54,341 nucleotides of DNA, taken from Saccoglossus kowalevskii. Its lineage: Eukaryota > Hemichordata > Enteropneusta > Harrimaniidae. How positions within the stretch are numbered: position 1 is the stretch's first letter; the number at the start of each line of letters is the position of its first letter. Below, one piece after another: positions 45,180-54,341 of this stretch. The notes under the pieces are model-generated. The model saw nothing but the letters and a program-made list of their open reading frames with translations, searched no databases and was not told where the DNA came from. The DNA lies in assembly GCF_000003605.2 (NCBI RefSeq), contig NW_003141312.1, positions 81,859 to 136,199 of the forward strand, written 5' to 3'. The position numbers and the translations under genes were made by a program.

Positions 45180-45443
45180 TGGCAATTTTAATGTGCTATC
45201 CTGGCGTCAACCAGGCTAGGCCGAACCCGGGGTCGAACACAAGCACCGGCGGACCTTAATCAAGGTTCCCCCAAAGTCTCATTCGTTAGTAAATAAATCG
45301 CGGCCAGTGGAATTGGCCTTTCTATTGAGTTAGTGGTACACTCACCCAGGGTAGGGAACGACCCTTTTTGATGTTCAGTCTAAGGTAGGGTTTGAACTTG
45401 GGATACCGATCATAAGTCTGATGCGACAATCACTATGCCACCA
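45180..45443 (-). mobile_element. Probable tRNA-derived SINE
   Basis: On - the segment from 45443 down to about 45370 has an A-box-like TGGCATAGTGATT and, 33 bases further on, a good B-box AGTTCAAACCC, the internal promoter arrangement of a tRNA head. The remainder toward 45180 would be the body. It cannot fold as an intact tRNA, so it is a SINE head rather than a tRNA gene. Confidence 0.5.
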
Positions 45444-45454
45444 ATGATAGAGAA

Positions 45455-45822
45455 CTAAAAATGCTATGAGAAAATGGACCAGGTCATGGAACGGTAACCA
45501 TCGAAGAGATGGCAAAAAACTGTAAATAAGTATCTGACAGAAACATCAAGAATCAGACGCACTGTGCGTCTCTGTAACCGAAATAGTATTGACAAAGCTT
45601 CAAACTGAACAACAGTATGAAAAATGGGGAAAATAATAGAGTTGTAGCATGTAATTCTGGTAGGAATTGGCAAATATTTGCAAGTAATGCAAGATTAGCA
45701 CTAACATTTCTACAAACTTACTTAAAGTGGTCCTTCCAACTAAGATTTGTATCCACAATAACACCGAGCATTTTTTTCAGACGTTGAGTGGTTTCTCATT
45801 AATTGTGACACTGAGAAAAAAA
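45455..45822 (-). pseudogene. LINE reverse transcriptase fragment
   Basis: Translated on - with small frame breaks it reads VTINEKPLNV, KKMLGVIVDTNLSWKDHFK, VCRNVSANLALLANICQFLP and, in a shifted frame, FRLQRRTVRLILDVSVR. MLGVxxDxxLSWKxH followed by LxRLQRRxxRLIL is the standard C-terminal signature of jockey/CR1-like LINE RTs. The copy is short and disabled. Confidence 0.7.
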
Positions 45823-45889
45823 CTGACTGTTTTATATGAACGAAAGCATGTCTAAGTGCCGTATACAGGCTTGATTAAACGTGTAGAAT

Positions 45890-46840
45890 CTCCCTGGTGG
45901 GTCTTCTTAAGTTTGATACTAATTTATTATCTTCTACCCTGTACAGACATCTCCAGATATAGGGATGATGACCGCACTGATTTCCTACATCTATTGAAAT
46001 GTTACTGATTGACACTAATTAATTTGGTGCCTTGTACAACAGAATGACTTTTCGTACTAAATTAACAATTAGCCAATAAAATTCAAAGTTCAAAGGTTGA
46101 AGACCGAGTACACCCCAGGTCATCAAATTATTGAGGGCGTGTGGTTAAAATGGGTCAAACAATCTTTTTCTTAGAAAGTACATTTGGTCGAGAGAAAAAA
46201 GAAGAAACACAATCAATCTCGTCGCTTGCTAGAAGTTGTTAAATTGGTATGTATGTTTGTTTGTTTGGTCTTTTAATGTGCTGTTGTACATTTAAATACA
46301 ACTAAGTGAAAGTGGCAGTAGGATTATTTCTTCATCATTAGCATTTACCGTGAGATTAATTTGAGTGTTTTTAACAAAGTCAAGTAATGAATGAAATTGT
46401 TATCGGTCAAGTATCGTCACGATAAGCAGTATGTCGTGCGATGGCGTGATGATGCCTCGTCACGTAAGGGTGACTCGGTGAACTTTTAACGCTGTCCAAC
46501 TATTACCTTTACATACATATTCACCTTCAATGTAATATCCAATAGCTCACAGCAGAAAAGCACAATTATCTGCAAAGCTATGTTGCCGAGGGTTTCAGTG
46601 GTTTTTCTTAAAATGGTTAATTGCTGGAAGGAATTCAATACATTTAATGTGTAGATGAAAATTAAAGATATGAATATACCCCTCTGAATAAAAGAATTAC
46701 CATCTCTCAAAAAGATAATACTACACCCCCCACTTCCCATATAATTTTGGGGGCTGTTCGTTCCTGAAGATTCCTGTGTGCTACCCATGATCTCCAGAAT
46801 TTCTGTAATTTCCCAGTGAGAAAAAACAAAATGCACGCGT
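45890..46840. repeat. Duplicated unit, copy B (partial)
   Basis: Contains gacatctccagatataggg (45946), aatacaactaagtgaa, ttatcggtcaagtatcgtca, cgctgtccaactattacc and the 46690-46830 block, in the same order as copies A and C. Confidence 0.6.
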
Positions 46841-46929
46841 TTTCTTTGATTACACGTCAGTGCATTTTTATCTATGTACAACACCATATACCAACAACGC
46901 CAGCCAATATTGAATATATTATTATTATT

Positions 46930-47960
46930 ATAGTTCTGATTGGCATAGTAATGAAATAAAACATATTTTACATCTCGCTATATGTTCATCGACCACATTG
47001 CGCAGTTTTGCGAACCCGATGTCAAACCAATCGTAATGAAGTGATAGCTGAATAAACAGAAGTTGGCTTACGAAGATGATATTTGTTACTAAATATATGT
47101 ACTTAGCCTATATTTATTTCTGATTATTGACATAGAGTCTGTATACATGGTGCTATTTGTTATGAAATCATACCGCTCATATAATGAAAATCACGTGACA
47201 TTGTGTCGTATTTACGAGTGTCGATCACACCACTTTTGCGTGCATGATAGTGTTAACACGAGATTATTTTACCTCTATGTGTACCAGCCTTAAAATATCA
47301 TCTTGTATCACCTGGTGTTATAGCTTGCTTTCTAGGCCGATGTCATGGGAAAATCTCGATTTTTTGTTCGGACTAAAACTATTAAACGTATTTATTAATT
47401 GCAAGGCCAGTCCTTTGTTTTAATCGTATTTCTGAACTAATTTATCATTTTCTGCTCTCCACGGACATCTCCAGATATAGGGGGTTATGACCGTATTGAT
47501 GAGCTGAACCCTACATCAGTCTAACCTGGTGCATCAGTTAACATGGTGATATTTTATGTTGAATTGCAAATAACCAAAGATTGCAGATTTTGTATTTTCC
47601 AGAGCATCTAGTCTCAAATTTGTTTTACTTTAGTATGTGATTGTGTGTTTAGTATTTCGAATGCCATAAATTAATATATTGGACATTTAAATACAACCAT
47701 GTGAATCACTATATGTGGAAGTGATAGGTTTATTTTAATCGTCGTAATTTATCGTGAGTCTAATTAGGTTGTATTCCTTAATAGAAATAGTAAATATGTA
47801 AATGAGACTGTTATCAGTCAAGTGTCATCACGATAAACAGTATGGCGCGTGATGGCGCGTGATGGTGTGAGTGCTTTATCATGTAGGCCGGACGCACTAG
47901 AGATGTCGCCATTATCCCAATTGACCTAGAGCATTTTTAACGCTAACTATTACTTGCACA
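46930..47960. repeat. Duplicated unit, copy C
   Basis: Contains gtgatagctgaataaaca, gctatttgttatgaaatcat, gacatctccagatatagggg (47463), aatacaaccatgtgaa and ttatcagtcaagtgtcatca. It keeps a short open stretch similar to copy A (MVLFVMKSYRSYNENHVTLC against MLFLMESYDSYHDNHATLRR). Confidence 0.6.
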
Positions 47961-48504
47961 ATATTGTACATTTATTTGGGGTAGAGTGCATTCATTCATT
48001 GTGTAGATTTCACATAGTAAAGTTTTCCAGTCAAACAAATATGCTGTTATAGCTTTCTAAACTCACTTTTGAAGGACAATACTTAACAAAGTTAAAGTCG
48101 TCATCGTCAGCCCTTGAAAAAAGTGTGCCTTCTAAAAAAGTCGAATAAAGCTATTCTGTTTTTCAACAATCATTAAAACATGATTGCAGGCAATTCCATT
48201 TACACTTTTGAAAATTCATGATGTAACTGAAAATGGTCCTGATATTATAGATGATTTCAAACACCATACAACCAAAGTAGTCATGACAACAACAACTTAC
48301 CTAAGCGATATGCACGTGTATTAATCATCGCCTCCTAAAATTTGGAGTGACCATATTAAATTGGATGCTGGAATTGTAAAAAATATATCTGCTATGGTTG
48401 CCATATTGAGAATTGTCTACTCTATACAAACATGGTTCATATCATGTAATGGTGCTTACTTACGTACTGACTTGGTTAGCACCTCGGCTACATCGGTCTC
48501 GGGA

Positions 48505-48870
48505 CCCCCCCCCCACTCCCTATATTTAGGGGGGGCCTATGCTTGTTCCCTAATTTTTTTGACCCGCCCTATCTAGGGAAAAGAAGAAAATTTAACCCCC
48601 CCCTTTCACGGGCTTTTCCGATGAATTTCACCCCCTATCTAGGGAACTTTTCAGTCTAGAACTCCTTTTAAACCCCCTTTTTTGTATATCTCGGGAAGTG
48701 TTTTGAAATACACCCCCTATTTTGAGAATCTCTGGAAAACAAGCAAAAAATACCCCCTTTTCTACGATTTTCTCGGGAAAATGTTCCCGAGACAGATCGT
48801 CAAAAAGTACCCTCTTTTCCGAGAAAATGGGAACGCGCATGCGGCCCCCTATGGATCCTGAGGGGGGGCG
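48505..48870. mobile_element. C-run/G-run-ended MITE, copy A
   Basis: Begins cccccccccactccctatat and ends ggatcctgaggggggg. It is close to identical with 49302-49669 over its length, differing at only about a dozen visible positions. No coding function; frames on either strand are chance. Confidence 0.75.
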
Positions 48871-49044
48871 GGCGGGAAAAACAGTGATTTTTACCCAAAT
48901 TTGGCGTTTAGTTATTCCTAAGCTACTCCGTGGTGAACAGGAAATATATGAGCTGTGTATCTGGATGATTTAGTACCGTGAAAAGGTGTGTACTAGCTTT
49001 ATTGCTGTGATGTTGGTTCACGTGATTTTAAAGTTGGTGTCGGA

Positions 49045-49230
49045 ATGTATACAAGATGGCGTCGCCCATTGTCTACATGTGTGGTTACTGATGTGGCTGA
49101 GCTCGCTCTTGTTAATGCTATCGGCGACGTAGAATTAAATCCAGGCCCTCCAAAAAAGTTTAAAAGAAGGATAACAAACTATAAAAGAAACTATGACTTT
49201 ACGCAGTTCATCGGTATCTACCCGTCATGA
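49045..49230 (+). pseudogene. LINE 5' frame with a 2A (ribosome-skipping) motif
   Basis: This 61-codon frame carries VNAIGDVELNPGP, with the canonical DxExNPGP of 2A sequences at 49126-49149 (residues 28-35). 2A makes the ribosome skip the Gly-Pro bond and continue. Such motifs are known at the N termini of APE-type non-LTR retrotransposons in several marine invertebrates. The residues after the motif are basic (PPKKFKRRITNYKR). The frame ends at 49228-49230 and is offset from ORF1 by one base, so either a frameshift separated them or ORF1 starts independently at 49193. Confidence 0.75.
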
Positions 49231-50378
49231 ACTTGACGACACCTTCGACAGCAATGGTGCTATTGTCCGTGAAAACCGTGATGTCATTTGTGAAGCCAAT
49301 GCCCCCCCCCACTCCCTATATTTAGAGGGGCTATGCTTGTTCCCTCATTTTTGTGACCCCCCCTATCTAGGTAAAAGAAGAAAATTTAACCCCCCTTTTC
49401 ACGGGCTTTTCCGATGAATTTCACCCCCTATCTAGGGAACTTTTCAGTCTAGAACTCCTTTTAAACCCCCTTTTTTGTATATCTCGGGAAGTGTTTTGAA
49501 ATACACCCCCTATTTTGAGAATCTCGGGAAAACAAGCAAAAAATACCCCCTTTTCTACGATTTTCTCGGGAAAATGTTCCCGAGACAGATCGTCAAAAAG
49601 TACCCTCTTTCCCGAGAAAATGGGAACGCGCATGCGGCCCCCTATGGATCCTGAGTGGGGGGGGGGGGTAGCCAATGGTGGAACATTTACCTTACCGGAT
49701 GTCATGGGTGAGATACGTAACCTGAGACATGAAATTACAGATAATATAACAAAAATGAATGATGGGATTAAGATTCTATCCAACGAAGTAATAGATGTGA
49801 GTAGCAAAGTGAATAACAATAGTGAACAGGTGTCATATTTACTGGGAGAGAACAAAAGACTCAGTGATCATTCGAGCTGGTTGGAATCGGAGCTTGATAA
49901 AATGAAGGCGCAAATGAAACGTAATAACCTTATTTTCTACGGAATAGAGCAAAGCAGCAAAGAAACGTGGGATGACACAGAGAAAGAGGTAAAAAAATTT
50001 CTTCAGGAGAAATTACGTATTGCAAACAATGAAATTGAATTCCAACGTGTCCATCGTCCGACGTATTCACGTACACAACCTCAGCCTATTATAGCAAATC
50101 TTCTCCGATATAAACAACGTATGATGGTCATCCGGGATGCAAGTAAGTTGAAGGGCACTAGTTTCCGTATTGGTGAAGATTATACGCTAATGGTGAGAGA
50201 GATTCGGAGGAAATTAGGAAAGCATGCTGATGAAGCAAGAGATTCGGGCAAAGCAGTGAAGTTTTTATATGATAAGATTAAAATTGATGATGAAATATTT
50301 ATTTATGATGAAAATAAAGATACCATTCGTCCATTGCGTGTACGAAAGGAGAGAGAAGAACGAAATGGTGACAGATAA
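49193..50378 (+). pseudogene. LINE ORF1 protein (L1 ORF1p-like), interrupted by a MITE
   Basis: The 5' part is 49193-49301 and the 3' part runs on from 49678. The MITE with its duplicated AGCCAATG lies between, and the reading frame on the two sides is the same once that insertion is discounted. After the junction comes a coiled-coil-like segment (about 49700-49900, heptad-rich, ending WLESELDKMKAQMKR). The RRM-like core follows: RNNLIFYGIEQSSKETWDD, EKEVKKFLQEKLRIANNEIE, FQRVHRPT. The C-terminal domain is IIANLLRYKQRMMVIRDASK then LKGTSFRIGEDYT. These are the landmarks of L1-type ORF1 nucleic-acid chaperones. Confidence 0.75.
49302..49669. mobile_element. C-run/G-run-ended MITE, copy B, with 8-bp target duplication
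   Basis: 368 bases with inverted ends CCCCCCCCACTC ... GAGTGGGGGGGG. AGCCAATG flanks it exactly (49294-49301 and 49670-49677). It is inserted in LINE ORF1. Eight-base duplications are usual for hAT-type transposition, but the C-run termini are not typical, so the superfamily is open. Confidence 0.85.
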
Positions 50379-50462
50379 GACATTGGCCAAGGCCAAAACC
50401 AATATAACAATTCTGAGCAAGTAAATACATTTTTCAACAAAATATTTAGCTCCAGTTTATCT

Positions 50463-51235
50463 TTTTTAGCTTGGAATGTAATTGGGCTTCTTGAAAAGCT
50501 GGATAATGTAGAATTCTGCCAATACTTTGAGTCATTTGATATAGTGTGTTTTACTGAAACAATGTGACATAAAGTTAGATGGGTTTAAAAATATAAATAT
50601 ATTGGGTGTAAAAGATAACATTTACGGGAGAGCTTCAGGTGGGTTGTCAATGTTTTTTTCGTGAAAACAATGCTTGTAATTTTGATGTGAAATGTCTTTC
50701 CAGTCAAACACACAATATATGTTTGTGATTGTTAGCAAGTAATAACCAACCTATATTATTTATAGATAATGCTTATAGACCACCAGCGGGATCACGTTAT
50801 GCTGATAAAGATTTCTTTGACACATTGGAAACAGAATTATTGTTTTACACTTCAAAATACAATTGTCAGTCAGTTATACTGGGTGATTTTAATGAGAGAA
50901 CAGGTAATGAACAAGGTGGTATTGACTTAGATACTACTTACTTGCCAATTGGAAATATTGAAAGTAATGCGGAAAAAATAACTCGTATGTCAATGAACAA
51001 CAAACTGAACTCGTATGGATTAGAATTACTTGATTTTTGTTCCACAACTGGGCTTTATATTGTAAATGGAAGTCTATATAAGAATAGAGGGAGTGAAAAT
51101 TTTACATTCATTTCTGAGACTGGATTAAGTGTAAATGACTATGTTCTTGCAAGCACACAGTTTTTGGGAAAGATTACTGATTTTACAGTGGGATCACGTA
51201 TTGAATCAGACCATATGCCAATAGAATTTATAGTA
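50463..51235 (+). pseudogene. LINE AP-endonuclease remnant
   Basis: FLAWNVIGLLEKLDNVEFCQ, then DIVCFTET with the catalytic-type glutamate before a stop, and GRASGGLSM near 50630 are the N-terminal endonuclease blocks. The frame 50729-51352 then gives NAYRPPAGS, VILGDFNERTG and ESDHMPIEF, the GDFN and SDHxP blocks. The pieces are split by stops and frameshifts. Confidence 0.75.
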
Positions 51236-51893
51236 GCTTTTCAGAATGTTAATGGCAACAAAGAAGTACATCTTGCTACTCAACAACACAATATACCCGG
51301 TAAACTTAGATGGGATCAGGGCAAAAAACAGATTTCTATTCAGAGTCCATGAAAGTATTGAGCAGAGTGATGTGGCTAGCGTCAGTTTCCTTAAATGACA
51401 TAATGTACTCCTGCTGTAATCATATGAAAGTTGATGTAACAATAACACAAAAAGAAAAAGTGATAACACATGGTTTGACAGGGAATGTGGTAAAATGAAA
51501 AACGAAGTCTACCCGGCCCTTAATCATTTTAGAAACTGTAGAATACGGCCAAAATTGGAATTCTATTTAGAACTGAAAAAAGAGATACAAAAGTTTGATT
51601 AATTAAGGAGTAAAAGTTAGCTTATTACCCAACATAACGCTAGGCAATTTTGGCCAAAACTACAGTGATAAAACAGAGAGTATATCAAATAATATTACAC
51701 AAAATGAATGGTTTGATTATTTTAGCAAGTTTTTTTTAAAAAAGGTATTCTAGATGTGTTTCAGTTTTAATTTTGATAAAATTATGAGCCCAATGACTTT
51801 ACAAAAGTAATAACTCTTCATTAACAAAAAAGGGAAAATTCACGAAAATAACTCTACCGCATCCTTCATCCAGAAATTACAACAGATGAGAGT

Positions 51894-53410
51894 ATGGCAG
51901 ACTTCCATTCATTGGTCCAAGAATATGTAAATGAATTGAATTTTGATGACTTGGATGATATTAACTTGGACTGTAGTGATTTAAACTGTCATATATCTAT
52001 GGAAGAAATAAGAAAACATGTCACAAAAATGAAAAATAATAAAACGCCTGGTCAGGATGGAATACCGGTTGAATTTTGGAAACACGCCCCACAGGAAATA
52101 TATAATATGTTACATACATGGACAGCGGTTTATTTCCCGTGGAATGGGCGTTAGGATTAATAACTCCCGCGTATAAGAAAAGGTCTAAAGGTGAACTGGG
52201 AAATTATCGTAGTATTATGCTATCACATACTATTAGTAAATTGTACACAAGTATTTTGACAGATAGACTTTCGGCATGGATCATTGAAGCACAAAGTGGC
52301 TTTCGGAAGGGAAGGAGTACCATGGATAATGTATTTGTTCTGTCCACACAGTCACTAATTGACAAATATGTATTTCATTTAAAAAGCCGTCTATACTGTG
52401 CATTTATAGACTACGAAAAAGCTTTTGACCGGGTTCATCATTATTCCCTGTTCTATAAATTAGCCAAGGCTGGTATAAAAGGAAGACTCTTATCATCCCT
52501 ATTCTCAATGCATACACATGTTCAAGCTGCTGTCAAAACACCAATGGGGGTCACAGAATTTTTCAAAATAAACGTAGGTTTGCAACAAGGGTCAGTTATA
52601 TCACCACTATTATTCTGTTTTTATGTTAACAATATTGAAAATGCACTTTCACAAGGGGTTGAGACTGTTGTATATTCCAATACTTTGAAACTAATGTATT
52701 TACTTTATGCAGAAGATCTCACGCTTTTTAGCAGTTCTCCTATTGGTTTACAGCGTTTGTTAGAAAAATTCACGATTGTGACTCTGAGAGATATAAGGCG
52801 GGTGCCACATGTGGAGCAGGATGTGCTCACTCTTTTCGAAACACCTGACATCACCTCTTGGCTTGTGCCTTGAGGACCATGTATCTCTCTCACCGATTTG
52901 ACAGTGTGTTGTTTGTTTTGTTTGTGTGTCCCCTGTGTGTTCTCGGATTTGTAAATATTGCCTTTTGACATTGATTGTTTGGATTATAGTTGGGTATTGT
53001 TGCTTTGATTTTTTAGATAGATTGGCTGATTATTGTAGTAGATGGAGATTGAATGTTAATCCGAATAAATCTAAAATTATTGTATTTCAGAAGGGAAGGA
53101 GATTAACACAAGTTTTGGAAAGGAGGAGAAATAGGAGTTGTCTCAAAGTACAATTATCTTGGTGCAATTTTCTGTAGTTCGGGTATCTGGTACCAAGCAC
53201 AAAAACATATTGCAGATCAGGCAAGGAAAGCTTTATATTCCCTACAAAATATGCTTTATAAATTTGGGGTTACAACCACGTATTGCATTTAAAGTTTTTG
53301 ATTGTAAAATTCTCTCAGTTCTCCTATATGGCAGCGCAATTTGGGTAGTTCATAAATGTAATGATATTGAAAAAAATCACCATAAATTTTGTAAATTTAT
53401 TCTGGGGTAA
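51894..53410 (+). pseudogene. LINE reverse transcriptase, broken, YADD changed to YAED
   Basis: KMKNNKTPGQDGIPVEFWK opens the RT. After a frameshift near 52120-52150 come LITPAYKKRSKGELGNYRSI, QSGFRKGRST, FIDYEKAFDRV (first catalytic Asp), GLQQGSVISPLLF and LLYAEDLTLFSSS (about 52699-52735). The catalytic pair is AED rather than ADD. About 235 bases of unrelated sequence follow before LADYCSRWRLNVNPNKSKII. The last part, KHIADQARKALYS and ILSVLLYGSAIWVVHKCND, is the usual LINE thumb and C-terminal region. Confidence 0.8.
52775..53010. other. Unrelated insertion within the LINE RT
   Basis: Between QRLLEKF and RLADYCSRW the sequence departs from RT. It includes ccacatgtggagcaggatgt, gaaacacctgacatcacctc and T/G-rich sequence. 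I see no inverted ends or clear target duplication, and the boundaries are approximate. Confidence 0.55.
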
Positions 53411-53460
53411 ATTTGAAAGCCACAGGGGTGGGGTAGACACCAAATACATAATTTTTTTTT

Positions 53461-53641
53461 GTATATTGAAGTGTGATGTAATAAATACAATGCACAGATT
53501 GTAATTAATCGTATATTAAAGTGTGATGTAATAAATACAATGCACAGATTTTAATTAATCGTATATTGAAGTGTGATGTAATAAATACAATGCACAGATT
53601 TTAATTAATCGTATATTGAAGTGTGATGTAATAAATACAAT
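53461..53641. repeat. 50-bp tandem repeat, 3.6 copies
   Basis: Unit gtatattgaagtgtgatgta, ataaatacaatgcacagatt, gtaattaatc, starting at 53461, 53511, 53561 and 53611, with only two or three differences among the copies. It lies exactly between the ends of two LINEs in opposite orientation and abuts the 3' end of the minus-strand element, so it may be that element's repeated tail. Confidence 0.9.
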
Positions 53642-53642
53642 T

Positions 53643-54341
53643 TCATTCTGTAGGGATTGCGGACGTTAAACCATAATATTTAATAAAATCTGACTTGATA
53701 TTGAATTTAGTCTGGAACTGATTGAATGACAAAACCTCCCCATTCTCATCAGTCAAATCACTTACGTACTTAACCCCGTGGTCAAACCACTTGCGGTAAA
53801 ATATCGATTTTCCATCAATAAGTACGTACTTATTGTTCCATATTATATGCATCCCTGGCTTAGGTTCGGCAATCTTTTGTGATTTTTGGAACTCTGACCA
53901 GTGACTAAGAATTTCACGATAAAAAATAGGTATCTTGACTGAGAGCGAGTCAATCGAATATTTACAATTCATAAGCAAGGCCAGCCCTCCCAATTTATTA
54001 AAATAATGGTTTGGAAAATTAGACCATGATGACTGTGATTCTAATATTCTGTTTATCCATGTTAATTTTAATGCTTTATTCATTAGTTCAAGATCTAAAC
54101 AGTTAACGCCACCTTGAGAAAAGTGGCCAAGCATGGTATTGTTCTTAATATGTTTTTTCCTTTCCACAGAAAGTTAAATAGATATGCGCCTGCTTCCTTA
54201 ATACCATTAACTGGTACGGGTATACTATTCATAATGTAAATTAACTGTGAGGCTCCGAAGCATTTGCCCAGTAATGCTTTGCCTTGAAGGGTTAAATCTC
54301 TCGATTTCCATATCTGAAGTTTATCTTTCATTTTTTTAATT
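53643..54341 (-). pseudogene. Tx1/L1-like LINE ORF2, C-terminal end (continues beyond the window)
   Basis: On -, 54331-54095 reads LQIWKSRDLTLQGKALLGKC then FLWKGK. After a frameshift, 54167-53643 reads HFSQGGVNCLDLELMNKALK, LTWINRILESQSSWS and then W-rich sequence to a stop (GLTSAIPTE). W..R.LTL.GK, F.W.GK and GG(L/V)N..D......ALK..W..R(L/I)L are the signature of the C-terminal region of Tx1/L1-clade ORF2 in aquatic invertebrates. The one frameshift near 54150 suggests a fairly recent but disabled copy. The N-terminal endonuclease and RT lie outside the window. Confidence 0.8.

Larger units (their letters stand above)
48880..53410 (+). mobile_element. LINE with 2A motif, L1-like ORF1, AP endonuclease and RT (disabled)
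   Basis: The order on + is: a short 2A-containing frame (49045-49230), ORF1 (49193-50378, interrupted by a MITE), an AP-endonuclease remnant (about 50463-51235) and RT (about 51890-53410). The RT stops at CKFILG without the block that usually follows, so the 3' end is truncated or cut by the next insertion. Several frameshifts and stops make it inactive. An L1-like ORF1 with an APE endonuclease occurs in several metazoan LINE clades (CR1/L2-like among them); I do not assign a clade. The exact 5' end is unclear and may include sequence before 48500. Confidence 0.75.

Noticed and set aside
48628-48840. Proteins encoded by the C-run MITE copies
   Set aside because: The frame recurs only because the MITE is repeated; it lacks any domain and has a low-complexity origin.

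Overview
The window is animal nuclear DNA. It has GT-AG introns, an AT-rich background and many transposon copies. The host is probably a marine invertebrate, either a non-vertebrate deuterostome or a lophotrochozoan. That rests on the repeat content: a DIRS element, LINEs with an L1-like ORF1, a Tx1-like LINE, one LINE with an N-terminal 2A motif, and several MITEs. I cannot name the species.

Two host genes are clear and lie tail to tail. At the left edge on + are the last two coding exons of PICK1 (34-128 and 1574-1803), the end of its BAR domain plus an acidic tail. On - is a complete fatty acid synthase gene, FASN (30215 down to 8290). I rebuilt it by hand from splice sites as 25 coding exons. 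The reading frame stays continuous through all 24 junctions and gives 2550 residues in the order KS-MAT-DH-pseudoME/KR-ER-KR-ACP-TE, with every catalytic residue checked present. A possible third gene is a 54-residue, single-pass membrane micropeptide on + at 30691-30855, divergent from FASN.

Layout: 1-1803 PICK1 end; 1858-2065 MITE; 3422-6625 decayed DIRS with inverted ends; 7595-7918 MITE in the likely FASN 3' UTR; 8290-30215 FASN, whose large introns hold repeat arrays (155-bp units at 13.9-15.2 kb, a 42-bp hairpin minisatellite at 17.5-19.4 kb, 130-160-bp units at 23.5-24.3 kb, a hairpin-ended repeat at 25.7-26.2 kb); 30.7-31.3 kb micropeptide; 32259-33480 an element with hAT-like ends around a LINE fragment; 34.5-35.3 kb another LINE end running into a 437-base assembly gap (35317-35753); 39.85-42.1 kb a second minisatellite; 42.2-48.0 kb diverged copies of a roughly 1-2 kb unit with a MITE, a SINE-like head and a LINE fragment inserted; 48.5-53.4 kb a LINE with 2A motif, ORF1, endonuclease and RT, interrupted by a MITE with 8-bp target duplications; 53643-54341 the 3' end of a Tx1-like LINE on -.

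I found no operon-like or prokaryotic system, CRISPR array or rRNA. The less ordinary items are the hairpin minisatellite with a variable triloop inside FASN, the 2A-bearing LINE with its nested insertion, the inverted-end DIRS, and the micropeptide candidate. All coordinates and residue numbers come from reading the sequence by eye. Comparisons with human FASN and PICK1 are from general knowledge of those proteins, not from a search.
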